DNA of 18,285 nt from contig JAEMSV010000073.1 of NCBI GenBank assembly GCA_016462625.1, forward strand, positions 1 through 18,285, in the 5' to 3' direction. The notes beneath the pieces are model-generated. The model had not been told where the DNA came from and ran no database searches. It was given only the letters and a program-made list of their open reading frames with translations. A program made the translations under genes and the position numbers. Source of the DNA: Solirubrobacteraceae bacterium (GTDB lineage Bacteria; Actinomycetota; Thermoleophilia; Solirubrobacterales; Solirubrobacteraceae). How positions within the stretch are numbered: the first letter of the stretch is position 1; each line of letters opens with the position of its first letter. Positions 6,922 through 15,100 of the stretch are shown here, piece after piece.

Positions 6922-7898
6922 GCGTCGCGGAGCTCGGCGGCGGCCTGTTCGGGCGACACGATGTTGAGGTGCACGCCGGTGCCGAGCTCGAGCCCGGCCA
7001 TGTGGGTCAGCCGCGGGGCGATGTCGATCCGCCAGCAGAAGTGCTCGGCGCCCGACGGCGCGGTGCGGACCCACAGGTTCAGCGGCGGGTTCTCGCCGAA
7101 GCGGCGGCGCAGGCGGTTCAGCACGTCGTGGAGCAGCGCGGCGCCGAGCGGGCCGTCGTCCTCGAACTTCGCGCGCGGTGCGCGCGGGACGAGCATGAGC
7201 TGGAAAGGCACCCGGGCCGCGTACGGCGAGAGCACCACGGCGTCGTCGTCGTAGGCGACGAGGCGCACGCGCTGGCGGACCTCGTGCTGGAGCAGGTCGG
7301 CGAGCAGGTTGCCGCCCGTCGTTCGCGTCGCGTACGCGCCGAAGCGCTCGCGCTCGCGGGCGATCGCCGCCGGGACGAAGTCCAGCGCGTACAGCTGCGC
7401 GTGGGTGTGCAGCATCGACGCGCCGGCCTCGCGCCGCTCGTTGACGATCAGGTGGCGGCACGCCGCGTCGGGGTGCACGCGCATCCGCTCGCGCCAGACC
7501 TCCATCGCGCGCGCGACCTGCGTGGCGGTGAGGTCGGCGAGGCTCTGGACGGGATCGGGCGCGTTGACGATGACCTCGTGCTCGCCGCGCGCGGGGAACG
7601 CGGTGAACAGGTCGGGCTCGGCGTGGCGCTCGGGCTCCGGAGCATCCGCATCCAGGGCCGGGTACTTGTTCGGGACGACCCGCACCGACCAGCCGGGGGT
7701 GTTCGCCTCGCCGCCTTCCGGACGCACCGCGGCGACCTCCAGCGGCGTCTCGCCCTCGCGGCCGACGGCGAACGGGTCGTGCGCCGGGTCGATCGGCTCG
7801 GCGGGCACCACCGACAGCCCCCCGCCGGGTCGCGTCGCGCGGTCGCCGGCGATGATGGTGCGCAGCCCCGAGAGCGGGTCGACGCGGACCTCAGGCAA
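6918..7898 (-). CDS. GalT-family nucleotidylyltransferase (HIT superfamily), zinc cysteines lost
   Basis: A 326-residue protein aligning along its length with galactose-1-phosphate uridylyltransferase: VDPLSGLRTIIAGDRATRP at the N-terminus, GEHEVIV at 105-111, the catalytic histidine motif HTHAQ at 164-168 (classic HPHxQ), and the C-terminal WRIDIAPRLTHMAGLELGTG with NIVSPEQAAAEL. The second histidine of HTHAQ would carry the nucleotidyl intermediate. The N-terminal CPFCPG zinc motif of standard GalT is replaced by HDPFAVG at 40-46, so that metal site is probably absent. The start is a TTG at 7898 overlapping the acetyltransferase stop by 8 nt; I see no better downstream start. No galK, galE or other Leloir gene is adjacent, so the sugar phosphate and the nucleotide (UTP, ADP or other) are uncertain. 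Third gene of the operon. Confidence 0.82.
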   Translation of the reverse strand: MPEVRVDPLSGLRTIIAGDRATRPGGGLSVVPAEPIDPAHDPFAVGREGETPLEVAAVRPEGGEANTPGWSVRVVPNKYPALDADAPEPERHAEPDLFTAFPARGEHEVIVNAPDPVQSLADLTATQVARAMEVWRERMRVHPDAACRHLIVNERREAGASMLHTHAQLYALDFVPAAIARERERFGAYATRTTGGNLLADLLQHEVRQRVRLVAYDDDAVVLSPYAARVPFQLMLVPRAPRAKFEDDGPLGAALLHDVLNRLRRRFGENPPLNLWVRTAPSGAEHFCWRIDIAPRLTHMAGLELGTGVHLNIVSPEQAAAELRDA

Positions 7899-8325
7899 GC
7901 GGTCGCTCCATCCAGATGTGCTCGATGCCCGCGTCGTCGTAGACGTCGCCGTGCGCGACGTAGCCCGCCGCCTCGTACAGCGGCATCGCGTAGGTCTGCG
8001 CGCTGAGCACCAGCCGCCCGGCGCCCTCGGCGCGCGCCCGGCGCTCGGCCTCCTCGAGCATGTCGCCGGCGATACCCCGCCGGCGCGCGGTGGCCTTCAC
8101 CACGAGGCGGCCGAACTTGACCGCGTCGGCGTCGCGGACCAGGCGGCAGGTCGCGACGATCGCGCCGTCCTCGTCGAGGGCGACGAGCTGCGTCGCAGTC
8201 GCGTCGTGCTCGTCGATGTCGAGATCCTCGGGGACGCCCTGCTCGTCGGTGAAGACCTCCTTGCGCAGCGCGAACGCGAGGCGCAGCTCGGCGTCGTCGG
8301 CGACCTCGCGGATCTCGATGCTCAT
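7891..8325 (-). CDS. GNAT-family N-acetyltransferase (YjcF/ElaA-like)
   Basis: Cytosolic acyl-CoA-dependent acetyltransferase, 144 residues. It has the YjcF/ElaA-like pattern: LRKEVFTDEQGVPEDLDIDE near residues 20-39, a core strand IVATCRLVRD, the acetyl-CoA-binding segment KFGRLVVKATARRRGIAGDM (phosphate-binding RRRGIAG), then LVLSAQTYAMPLYEAAGY with the typical YEAAGY after helix 4, and IEHIWMERPL at the end. Substrate unknown. ATG at 8325 overlaps the thioredoxin-like stop by 4 nt, and its own stop overlaps the TTG of the GalT-like gene. It is second in the leftward operon. Confidence 0.88.
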   Translation of the reverse strand: MSIEIREVADDAELRLAFALRKEVFTDEQGVPEDLDIDEHDATATQLVALDEDGAIVATCRLVRDADAVKFGRLVVKATARRRGIAGDMLEEAERRARAEGAGRLVLSAQTYAMPLYEAAGYVAHGDVYDDAGIEHIWMERPLA

Positions 8326-8906
8326 GAGGTGTATTTCGCGATGTCGGCCTGGAGCTTCTCGGCGCTCGTGTAGGCGCCCTGGTGCAGGTAGGTCTGCTTG
8401 CCGGTCCGGTCATAGAACGCCGTGGCGGGCAAACCCTGGACGCCGAACTCCGAGCGGATCTGCTGCTGCGGGTCCTCGATCGACGGGTACGGCATGAAGA
8501 ACTCCTTCGCGGTCCGCTCGGCGGAGTCCGCGTCGTCACCGACGTTGACGCCCAGATACGCCACGGACTTGCCGTTCTGGCTCGAGACCTGCTGGATGAA
8601 CGGCAGCTCGAACCGACAGGGCCCGCACCATGACGCCCAGAGGTTCACGACGACGGGGAACCCCTTCAGGGCCTTGAGATGCTGCTCGAACGCGGGCTCT
8701 GCGCCGGGCTTGATCTGGCTGCCCTGCGCGTGCAGCGCGGCCAGGCGGGGCGGACTCCCTTCGAGCGGTGCGAGGACCTCCTCCTTGGTCATGGTCGGCG
8801 CGGTCTTCGCGTCGCCCTTCTCGTCGCCGGCCTGGCGCAGTCCGACCACGAGGATCACGACGAGCAGGAGCGTGGGGATGCCGATCAGAAGGGCGCGACG
8901 CACCAC
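8322..8906 (-). CDS. TlpA/ResA-like membrane-anchored thioredoxin
   Basis: A 194-residue thiol-disulfide oxidoreductase tethered outside the cytoplasmic membrane. An uncleaved signal anchor occupies residues 5-23, followed by a charged linker. The thioredoxin fold shows FPVVVNLWASWCGPCRFELP with the CGPC active site at 94-97, the GVNVGDDADSAERTAKEFF segment, and the cis-proline loop GLPATAF (Pro160). TlpA/ResA-type proteins reduce cytochrome c apoproteins or other secreted thiol proteins; there are no cytochrome maturation genes nearby, so the partner is unknown. The start is one of two adjacent GTG codons (8906 or 8903). It is the first gene of the seven-gene leftward operon and is divergent from the helicase gene. 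Confidence 0.9.
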   Translation of the reverse strand: MVRRALLIGIPTLLLVVILVVGLRQAGDEKGDAKTAPTMTKEEVLAPLEGSPPRLAALHAQGSQIKPGAEPAFEQHLKALKGFPVVVNLWASWCGPCRFELPFIQQVSSQNGKSVAYLGVNVGDDADSAERTAKEFFMPYPSIEDPQQQIRSEFGVQGLPATAFYDRTGKQTYLHQGAYTSAEKLQADIAKYTS

Positions 8907-8951
8907 CTGAGCATCGCAAACTGCGAACCCGCTCTGTCCAGTCGGGTGCGA

Positions 8952-8957
8952 TATGCT
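8952..8957 (+). promoter_or_regulatory. Possible -10 element (TATGCT) for the helicase gene
   Basis: TATGCT matches the TANNNT pattern of actinobacterial main-sigma promoters, in a GC-rich background where such matches are uncommon. Transcription would start near 8964, inside the palindrome at 8960-8971. No convincing -35 hexamer is seen 16-19 bp upstream. Confidence 0.35.
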
Positions 8958-8959
8958 GC

Positions 8960-8971
8960 GCGGGTACCCGC
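8960..8971. repeat. Perfect 12-bp palindrome, possible operator
   Basis: GCGGGTACCCGC reads the same on both strands. It lies 2 bp downstream of the TATGCT box, a position where a bound dimeric repressor would block initiation at the helicase gene. The regulator is unknown, and a palindrome of this length could occur by chance in GC-rich DNA. Confidence 0.3.
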
Positions 8972-9084
8972 AGGGGGGTCTGCTGTCTCGCTACCTCCCG
9001 CACACGTTTCGGCTCCGGTCGGAAATCACAGGGGTCGAGCGCCGACAAACGCGGCGCGCCGTCTAACGCACAAGGAAGCCAACG

Positions 9085-12000
9085 GTGGCTGAGTCCACTC
9101 CAGTGGCCGATCCGGTCACGACCGTTCCCAGCGATGGGGAGATCGCGCGGGCGGAGAAGTTCGCGCACGAGACGTTCGTTCACTCCGGCGAGGATGTCGC
9201 CGAGGCGCTGGCCCCTGGCGGCGCGCGCCGCCGCGCCCTCGACTGGGCGCTCTACGAGCTCGAGCAGGGCCGCACCGTGCCGTCCGAGAAGTGGCGCCGC
9301 AAGTGGTCGCTGCTGCTCGGCCTCGAACGCGTGCTCTCCGAGGATGAGCCCAAGCTCGCCGACGGCACCACGCTGAACCCGCACCAGGTCGACGCGCTCT
9401 CTGGCACGCTCGCCGCGCTGCTCACCGAGGCGCAGAAGGGCGGCGACGCCGAGGACGACGACCACCGCGAGTCCGAGGCCGCCGCGCCGGTCCTCGCCGT
9501 CGAGGAGGAGCTCGTCCTCGACGACGACCCCGAGCTCGCCGACATCGAGGACCTCGAGGAGCTCGACGAGGACGAGGAGGAGCCCGAGCCCTCCGACGAG
9601 GACGAGCCCGACCTCACCGACGAGGAGCAGCTCGAGGAGCAGGCCGAGGATCCGAACGCGCACAAGCGCTTCTGGTTCGAGCACGCGACGGGCGCCGGCA
9701 AGACCGTCGCCGCGATGGGCTTCGTCGACGCGTGCCGCACCGGCGGCATCCTGATCCTCACCCACCGCCGCAACCTGGTGGACCAGTTCAACGACGAGCT
9801 GAAGACACGCGGCTACTCCAAGCGCATCTCGCGGCCGCTGCTCGAGGGCGACAAGGACAACGCGAACGGCCCGGTCACGGTCGAGACCTACCAGTGGTTC
9901 GTGCGCAACGCGGGCAAGATCAGCTCGGCGTACACGGTCGTCATCTGCGACGAGGCCCACACCGCGCTGGGCGAGAAGACCGCCGGCGCGATCCGCGAGT
10001 GGACGGGCCCGGTCTTCATCGGCATGACCGCGACGGGCGCGCTCATCGCCCGCCACGTCACCGACCTCTTCCCGACGCAGACCTCGCGCTTCGATCTCGC
10101 GCAGGCCGCGCGCCGCGGTGTCATCTCACCCCTGCGCTGCGTCCGCATCCCGCCGGGGGCGAACGTCCGCACGATCGCGAAGGTCCCGCTGCGCCGCGGC
10201 GAGGTCGACGTCGAGTTCGACCAGGAGATGCTGGCCGAGGTCCTCGACATCGACCCGTTCAACCGGGCGATCGCCGAGGTCTACCGCACCCGCTTCAACG
10301 GCGTCCCCGGCGTGGTCTACGCCGCCGGCGTGCGCCACGCGTACAACGTCGCCGAGGCGTTCCGCGACGAGGGCCTGAAGGCGATGGCCGTGTCCGGCGA
10401 GACGCCCAAGCGCGAGCTGGCGAAGATCCTCGCCGACTACGAGAAGGGCAAGATCGACGTCCTGGTCAACGCCCAGCTGCTGGCCGAGGGCTGGAACTCG
10501 CCGCGCGCCACCGTCTGCCTGCATCTCGCCCCGACGGCGTCGAAGCGCATCTACCAGCAGCGCGTCGGCCGCGTGACCCGCCGCCAGCCGGGCAAGGAGG
10601 CGGGCCTCGTCGTCGACTTCGTCCACCAGGCGACGAAGAACGACGATCCGATCGTCACGCTGCACTCGCTGCTCGACCGCGACGTCTACCGCGGCGGCGC
10701 GATCGTCGTCGGTCCCGTGCGCCGCGGCCGCGGTCGCCGCGTGCGGGTCGAGCGCCGGGTCATTCCCGTCACCGCCGACGAGGATCGGCGGATCGAGGTC
10801 TTCGAGCGCGAGCTCTGGCGGATCGCGGTCGAGCACCTCAGCTACGAGGAGCAGGTGCAGTGGGCCGCACTGGCCGGCGCGCGCGTCGCGCCGTCCGGCT
10901 GGCGCCGTGCGCGGGCGATGCTGCACTTCGACCGGCAGGGCGACCTCAAGCGCGCGTTCCTGCTCACCGCGGTGCGCCGCAACAAGAACCCGCAGCTGCG
11001 CATCCGCGCGCTGCAGGAGATCGCCGCGTCGCGCGACGCCGAGGCGTTCTCGCTGGCGATCGACGTCGTCGGCACGTGGACGCGTGAGGAGCGCCGTGAG
11101 GGCACGAAGGTGCTGCTCCAGGCGCTCGCGGAGAAGCGCATCGGCCGCCGTGACCAGGCCAACCAGTGGATCTGGCAGCTCGCGTCCTACACGAGCGAGC
11201 TGCACGAGGAGTACGCGGTCCAGCGCTGGCCCGAGACCAAGCGGCTGCTCGGCCTGCTGGTGAACTCCAGCGGTCAGGCGCACGCGCGCAACGCGCGCCG
11301 GCTCGTCCACGCGGCGCGCGACCAGGACCGGCGGCTCTCCGCCGCGATCCTCGCCGCGGCGCGGGCGCACACCCCTGAGGCCGAAGAGGTGCTGCGTGGC
11401 GCGCGCACCCGCCTGGCGCGCAAGCCGGGAGCGCTCTCCCGTGAACTGCTGCGGAACTTCCCCAAGCGCGGCCGTCGCGGCAAGCGCAAGCGCGGCAAGA
11501 AGGGCGGCGAGTCGCAGGTCGCTGCGACCAACGCCGAGGCGCTCGAGGCGGCGGTCTTCGACGAGACCGAGGACGGGCCGCAGCAGCCGGGGCCGGGCCA
11601 GGGGCGCAGCAAGCGCAGCCGCTCTCGCAACCGCCGCTCCCGCGCCCGCCGGGCCGAGGCCGCCCGCGAGGCTGAGATCGCGTCGTCGCTGACGCGCTCA
11701 CGGCGCCCCCGCAATCCGAAGCTGCGGGCGGCCATGGTGGCCGGGCCGGAGCCCGAGGCGCCCGTGGTGAAGGAGCCGGCGAAGGCCGACGAGCAGCCTG
11801 AGGCCGCCGTGGAGACGCCCGCGCCCAAGAAGCGCGCGCCTCGTCGCAAGCCCGCGGCCAAGACGACGGAGACGCCGGCCGCCGAGAAGAAGGCGCCGGC
11901 CAGGAAACCCGCTCCACGCTCACGGGCGCGGAAGAAGCCGGTGGACGACGAGGCCGCGGTCGCCGCGGTCGCGGCTGCCGCCGGGCTCCTGCACGGGGCC

Positions 12001-12090
12001 AAGCCCCGCCCGGACGGGCCGGACGATGGCGGCGGCAACGGCGCCGTCGATCTCACCGACGCGCCCGCCAAGGACGCCGGCGCCGCGTAG
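9085..12090 (+). CDS. Superfamily 2 DEAD/DEAH-type helicase with acidic insert and basic tail
   Basis: Nucleic-acid-dependent ATPase of 1001 residues, probably cytosolic. Residues 97-113 (LNPHQVDAL...) form the usual lead-in to SF2 domain 1, but an acidic insert (121-190, 38 of 70 residues Asp/Glu) separates it from Walker A, HATGAGKT (200-207). Then come motif Ia ILTHRRNLVDQF (224-235), motif II DEAH (289-292), motif III TAT (315-317), motif V LLAEGWNSP (465-473) and motif VI QQRVGRVTRR (491-500). Residues 565-790 are helical and may form HEAT-like repeats. From 794 the chain is disordered and strongly basic, with Lys/Arg clusters at 794-806, 841-856 and 915-951, interrupted by acidic Ala/Glu/Pro segments. 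The GTG at 9085 follows AAGGAAG with 6-nt spacing. No nuclease, methylase or other defence partner is adjacent, so a restriction role is not supported; repair, recombination or RNA metabolism are possible. Confidence 0.88.
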   Translation: MAESTPVADPVTTVPSDGEIARAEKFAHETFVHSGEDVAEALAPGGARRRALDWALYELEQGRTVPSEKWRRKWSLLLGLERVLSEDEPKLADGTTLNPHQVDALSGTLAALLTEAQKGGDAEDDDHRESEAAAPVLAVEEELVLDDDPELADIEDLEELDEDEEEPEPSDEDEPDLTDEEQLEEQAEDPNAHKRFWFEHATGAGKTVAAMGFVDACRTGGILILTHRRNLVDQFNDELKTRGYSKRISRPLLEGDKDNANGPVTVETYQWFVRNAGKISSAYTVVICDEAHTALGEKTAGAIREWTGPVFIGMTATGALIARHVTDLFPTQTSRFDLAQAARRGVISPLRCVRIPPGANVRTIAKVPLRRGEVDVEFDQEMLAEVLDIDPFNRAIAEVYRTRFNGVPGVVYAAGVRHAYNVAEAFRDEGLKAMAVSGETPKRELAKILADYEKGKIDVLVNAQLLAEGWNSPRATVCLHLAPTASKRIYQQRVGRVTRRQPGKEAGLVVDFVHQATKNDDPIVTLHSLLDRDVYRGGAIVVGPVRRGRGRRVRVERRVIPVTADEDRRIEVFERELWRIAVEHLSYEEQVQWAALAGARVAPSGWRRARAMLHFDRQGDLKRAFLLTAVRRNKNPQLRIRALQEIAASRDAEAFSLAIDVVGTWTREERREGTKVLLQALAEKRIGRRDQANQWIWQLASYTSELHEEYAVQRWPETKRLLGLLVNSSGQAHARNARRLVHAARDQDRRLSAAILAAARAHTPEAEEVLRGARTRLARKPGALSRELLRNFPKRGRRGKRKRGKKGGESQVAATNAEALEAAVFDETEDGPQQPGPGQGRSKRSRSRNRRSRARRAEAAREAEIASSLTRSRRPRNPKLRAAMVAGPEPEAPVVKEPAKADEQPEAAVETPAPKKRAPRRKPAAKTTETPAAEKKAPARKPAPRSRARKKPVDDEAAVAAVAAAAGLLHGAKPRPDGPDDGGGNGAVDLTDAPAKDAGAA

Positions 12091-12107
12091 GCGCCGGTTG
12101 ACCTGAA

Positions 12108-12139
12108 GCGCCGCCGCCCTGTCCAGGTGACGGCGGCGC
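12108..12139. terminator. Stem-loop between convergent genes, likely bidirectional terminator
   Basis: A perfect 9-bp G/C stem (12108-12116 with 12131-12139) and 14-nt loop lie in the 78-bp gap between the helicase stop and the convergent secreted-protein stop. A second small stem (12142-12146 with 12152-12156) follows. There is no strong T-run in either direction, as is common in high-GC actinobacteria. Confidence 0.6.
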
Positions 12140-12168
12140 CCCAGGAGTCGTTCCTGCGTTCCCTGCGC

Positions 12169-15100
12169 CTAGCTCTGAGGGGAGGCAGCCGGCCGAGCCG
12201 ACAGACGCAAGGATGGCCGGCGGCCATCGGTCAGGCTGGTGCTCAGCCTGAAGTTCAGCTTGGGCCGCCCCGCGCGCCGCAGGCGCTGGCTGACCCGCAC
12301 GCCCCCAGCGCGCAGGCGGACCCGCAGGACGGTCGCGGACTGACCCTTCGGGGCGGTCACGCGCAGGGTGCTGCCGGAGACGGTGATCGTCGCCTTGGCA
12401 CCCTTCTTCAGCCCGGAGGCGCTGATGCGCGCGAGCTTCTTCACGGAGGCCGAGCGACCGAACGTCAGGCCCTTCGGGAGCGTCAGCGACGCGGTGGTCA
12501 CGGCCGTGCGGCCGCCGACGACCCGGACGTCGAGCGCCGGCTTGCCCGAGCGCAGCGCGCCGAGTTTCACGGTCCCGCCCGGGGTGCAGTCCGGGAGGTC
12601 CGCCGAGATGCTGCGCGTGGACGTCGCTCCGGTGAAGGAGCTGAACTTCGCGTCGAACGGCAGCGTCGGCGTCGCGCACAGGTCACGCGAGGTCTGCAGC
12701 AGCCCGCGATCGCCGCCCGCGAGCGTCATGTCGAACTTCGTCAGCGGCGTGTCCGGGAGCCCGCTGACCGTGGTCACGAGGTGCTTGCCCTGCTGACTCA
12801 CCTGGCCCGCGAGGCTGATGGACAGCGGCCCGTGGAGGTCGACGCGGAGCTCGGGCAGCGGCGCGCCGGGCACCATCACGAACGTGACGTTGCCGACGGC
12901 GGGCTCGTTCACCAGTGGTGATACGGCGATCGCGGAGCCGACGACTGACTCGGGCCTGCACGTCCCGGCCTTGTAGTCCGCCAGCGGGCACGACCGCTTG
13001 ATCCGGGTCACGTCGATCGAGATGCCCTCGGGAAGCACGAGATCGAGCGACTTCGTGCCGCCGTTGCCCACGCCCGAGCCGACGGACGCCCGGAGCTCCG
13101 GGTGGCCGTCCTTGCTGATCGCAGCGCGGCCGCCGACGAGGGACGCCGCGAGCGTCGGCGCGTATGGCACGTTCTCGCAGCCCGTGGCCTGGTAGGGCGC
13201 GCTCACCTCGGCGGTCGTGCCCATGTCGGAGGTCAGCGTCCCGGTCGCCTGCATCGGCGCGCAGCTCGTCGCGTTCAGACCGAAGCCCTCCCGGTCGAGG
13301 GTGAGCGTCATCTGGCGCAGGTTCACGTCGACGCCGTAGACCCGCCGCGGGATGTCGCCGACGAGGATGTCGAGCCCGATGTCGGGCCGGACGACGATCC
13401 GCGCGAGCGCGACGAGGTTGCCGAAGTTCAGCGGCCCGAACTGCGCGGGCACGACGAGCCCCAGCCCCGCGAGGTCGCCCGGCGCCTGGGGCGCCGTCAG
13501 GAACACCTTGCCGTTGACCGGCGCGGGCCGCGGGCCGGGGCCGACCCGGGTGCCGACGATGCCGACGCGGCTTCCCTCACCGCACCCTCCCGCCTGCGCG
13601 ACGTCCACCGGGCACTGGTCCGCGGCCGTGAGCCGGCCGGCGAACCCGGCCGGGAGCGAGAGCTTCGCCGACGCGAGGCGCGCGTTGGCGTCCGGGCGGA
13701 TGATGTTCGCGGTGATGACGGTCGCGGCGCCCGCCTGCGTGTTCAGCAGCGATGTCGTCAGCTGCGGTTCGAACCGGGACGGATCGCCACAGGCCTGGTC
13801 GACCGTAATCTCGGCGGTCGGGGTCTTGGCCGGCCCACCGCTGTCGGGCACGACCGTCGCCGAGCCCGTGCGGGTCCCGCAGCTCCTCGGGGTCGCCGCC
13901 AGCGCGGTGTCGCCGCCGCGGAACGTCAGGTAGAACTCCGTGAACGGCACCGGCGGCAGGTTCCGCAGCTTGCCGGTGAGCTGACCCGTCTGGGGGTCGG
14001 GGACGATGTCGGCGGTCAGCTTCACGCGGGACGAGTCCGGGTCCTGGCCGGTCTCGGCGAAGATGAAGATCCGGATCGGCTCCACGCCCGGGCGCTGTGC
14101 TGCGACGTACACGATGCCGGTCAGCTGCTCGGCCAGCAGGGGTGAGCGGAAGCGCACCGTGCCGACCTGCGAGCCCTTCGGGCACGAGGGCCGGGTCGCC
14201 TCGCTGACGGCGAATTGCTCGTCGGTGCACGCGACGAAGTCCGGCTCAGAGCCCGAGCTCGCCGAGAGCTCGTAGCCCTGCGGGAGCAGGAGGTCGGCCG
14301 TCTTCACGCGGGCTGGCGCGAGTCCGTTCGAAGTCGACGCGGGGAACGTCATCCCCATCGTCAGCTCGCCGGGCGAGTCGGCCTTGCGCTCACCCTCCAT
14401 CACGAACTGCGGCGTGAACTGGAGCTTGTCGCAGCCGGTCGGCTGGTAGGTCGAGCTCGCGCTGGCTCGGACGCCCTGGGCGCTGTCGACGATCACGCGC
14501 GACGTCGCGGGCTTCGAGCAGTCGGTCGGGTTGACGACGAACGGCTTGGCCATCGACGGGTGATCCGTGTTCGAGCCCCAGAGCTTGAGGTTGAAGCGGC
14601 GGATCTCGATCGGCAGCCCGATGAACGTCCGGGGCAGGCCGACGCTCACCGCGTCCAGGCCGCCGTCGCCGCGCAGGAGCACGACGGCCTCGACCTTCTG
14701 CACGGCCGCGAGGCCGGCGAGCTCGAGCTGGACGCCGAGCCGCGCGGCCTCCGTCGTGCGCGGCGTGAGATTGAAGATCTTCCCGGTGATGATGTTCTCA
14801 GGGAGGGTGAGGACGGCCTCGATCCGGCCGCTCGCCTCGCCGACCTGCGAGCTCGCTGGGCACCCGCTCGTCGACTGGAACCGCTGGGCGCTGCAGGTCG
14901 GGGTCGCGGTCGCGCCGCCGATCTGGCCTGGCGGCAGGGACATGCGCAGGTCGCGCACGTCGTCGCCTCCGCCGAAGCCGTCGCCGCCGCCGTTGAACGC
15001 CATGGCGACGCAGAAGTCCTTGTTCGCGCCCGCCTGCGACTCCGTCGCGGCCGAGGTCGTGGTCGAGCACGACGCGTTCGCGGCGATCGGTTTCGCCACG

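Larger units (their letters stand above)
8907..9084. promoter_or_regulatory. Divergent control region between tlpA-like operon and helicase gene
   Basis: This 178-bp region has no gene. It contains a 5-3-5 palindrome (TCGCA-aac-TGCGA, 8914-8926) just upstream of the leftward operon start; a -10-like TATGCT at 8952-8957 read rightwards; a perfect 12-bp palindrome GCGGGTACCCGC at 8960-8971 overlapping the expected start of that transcript; a 6-bp stem-loop at 9039-9057; and the helicase ribosome-binding site AAGGAAG at 9072-9078. The helicase message would have a leader of about 120 nt. I recognise no known riboswitch in it. Confidence 0.45.

Noticed and set aside
8536..10056. Leftward 506-codon frame across the helicase start
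   Set aside because: It runs antisense to the helicase 5' end, whose acidic insert yields long Leu/Val/Glu-like shadows, and crosses the divergent promoter region into the tlpA-like gene in the wrong frame.
10126..11370. Leftward 414-codon frame opposite the helicase
   Set aside because: Antisense shadow without motifs; the forward frame holds helicase motifs II to VI through this stretch.
9085..12090. Helicase as part of a restriction or defence island
   Set aside because: The helicase motifs alone might suggest this, but there is no nuclease, methyltransferase, toxin or mobile element nearby; neighbours are a thioredoxin operon and a surface protein.
13102..14145. Rightward 347-codon frame opposite the secreted protein
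   Set aside because: Antisense shadow, rich in Arg and Glu, with no recognisable domain.
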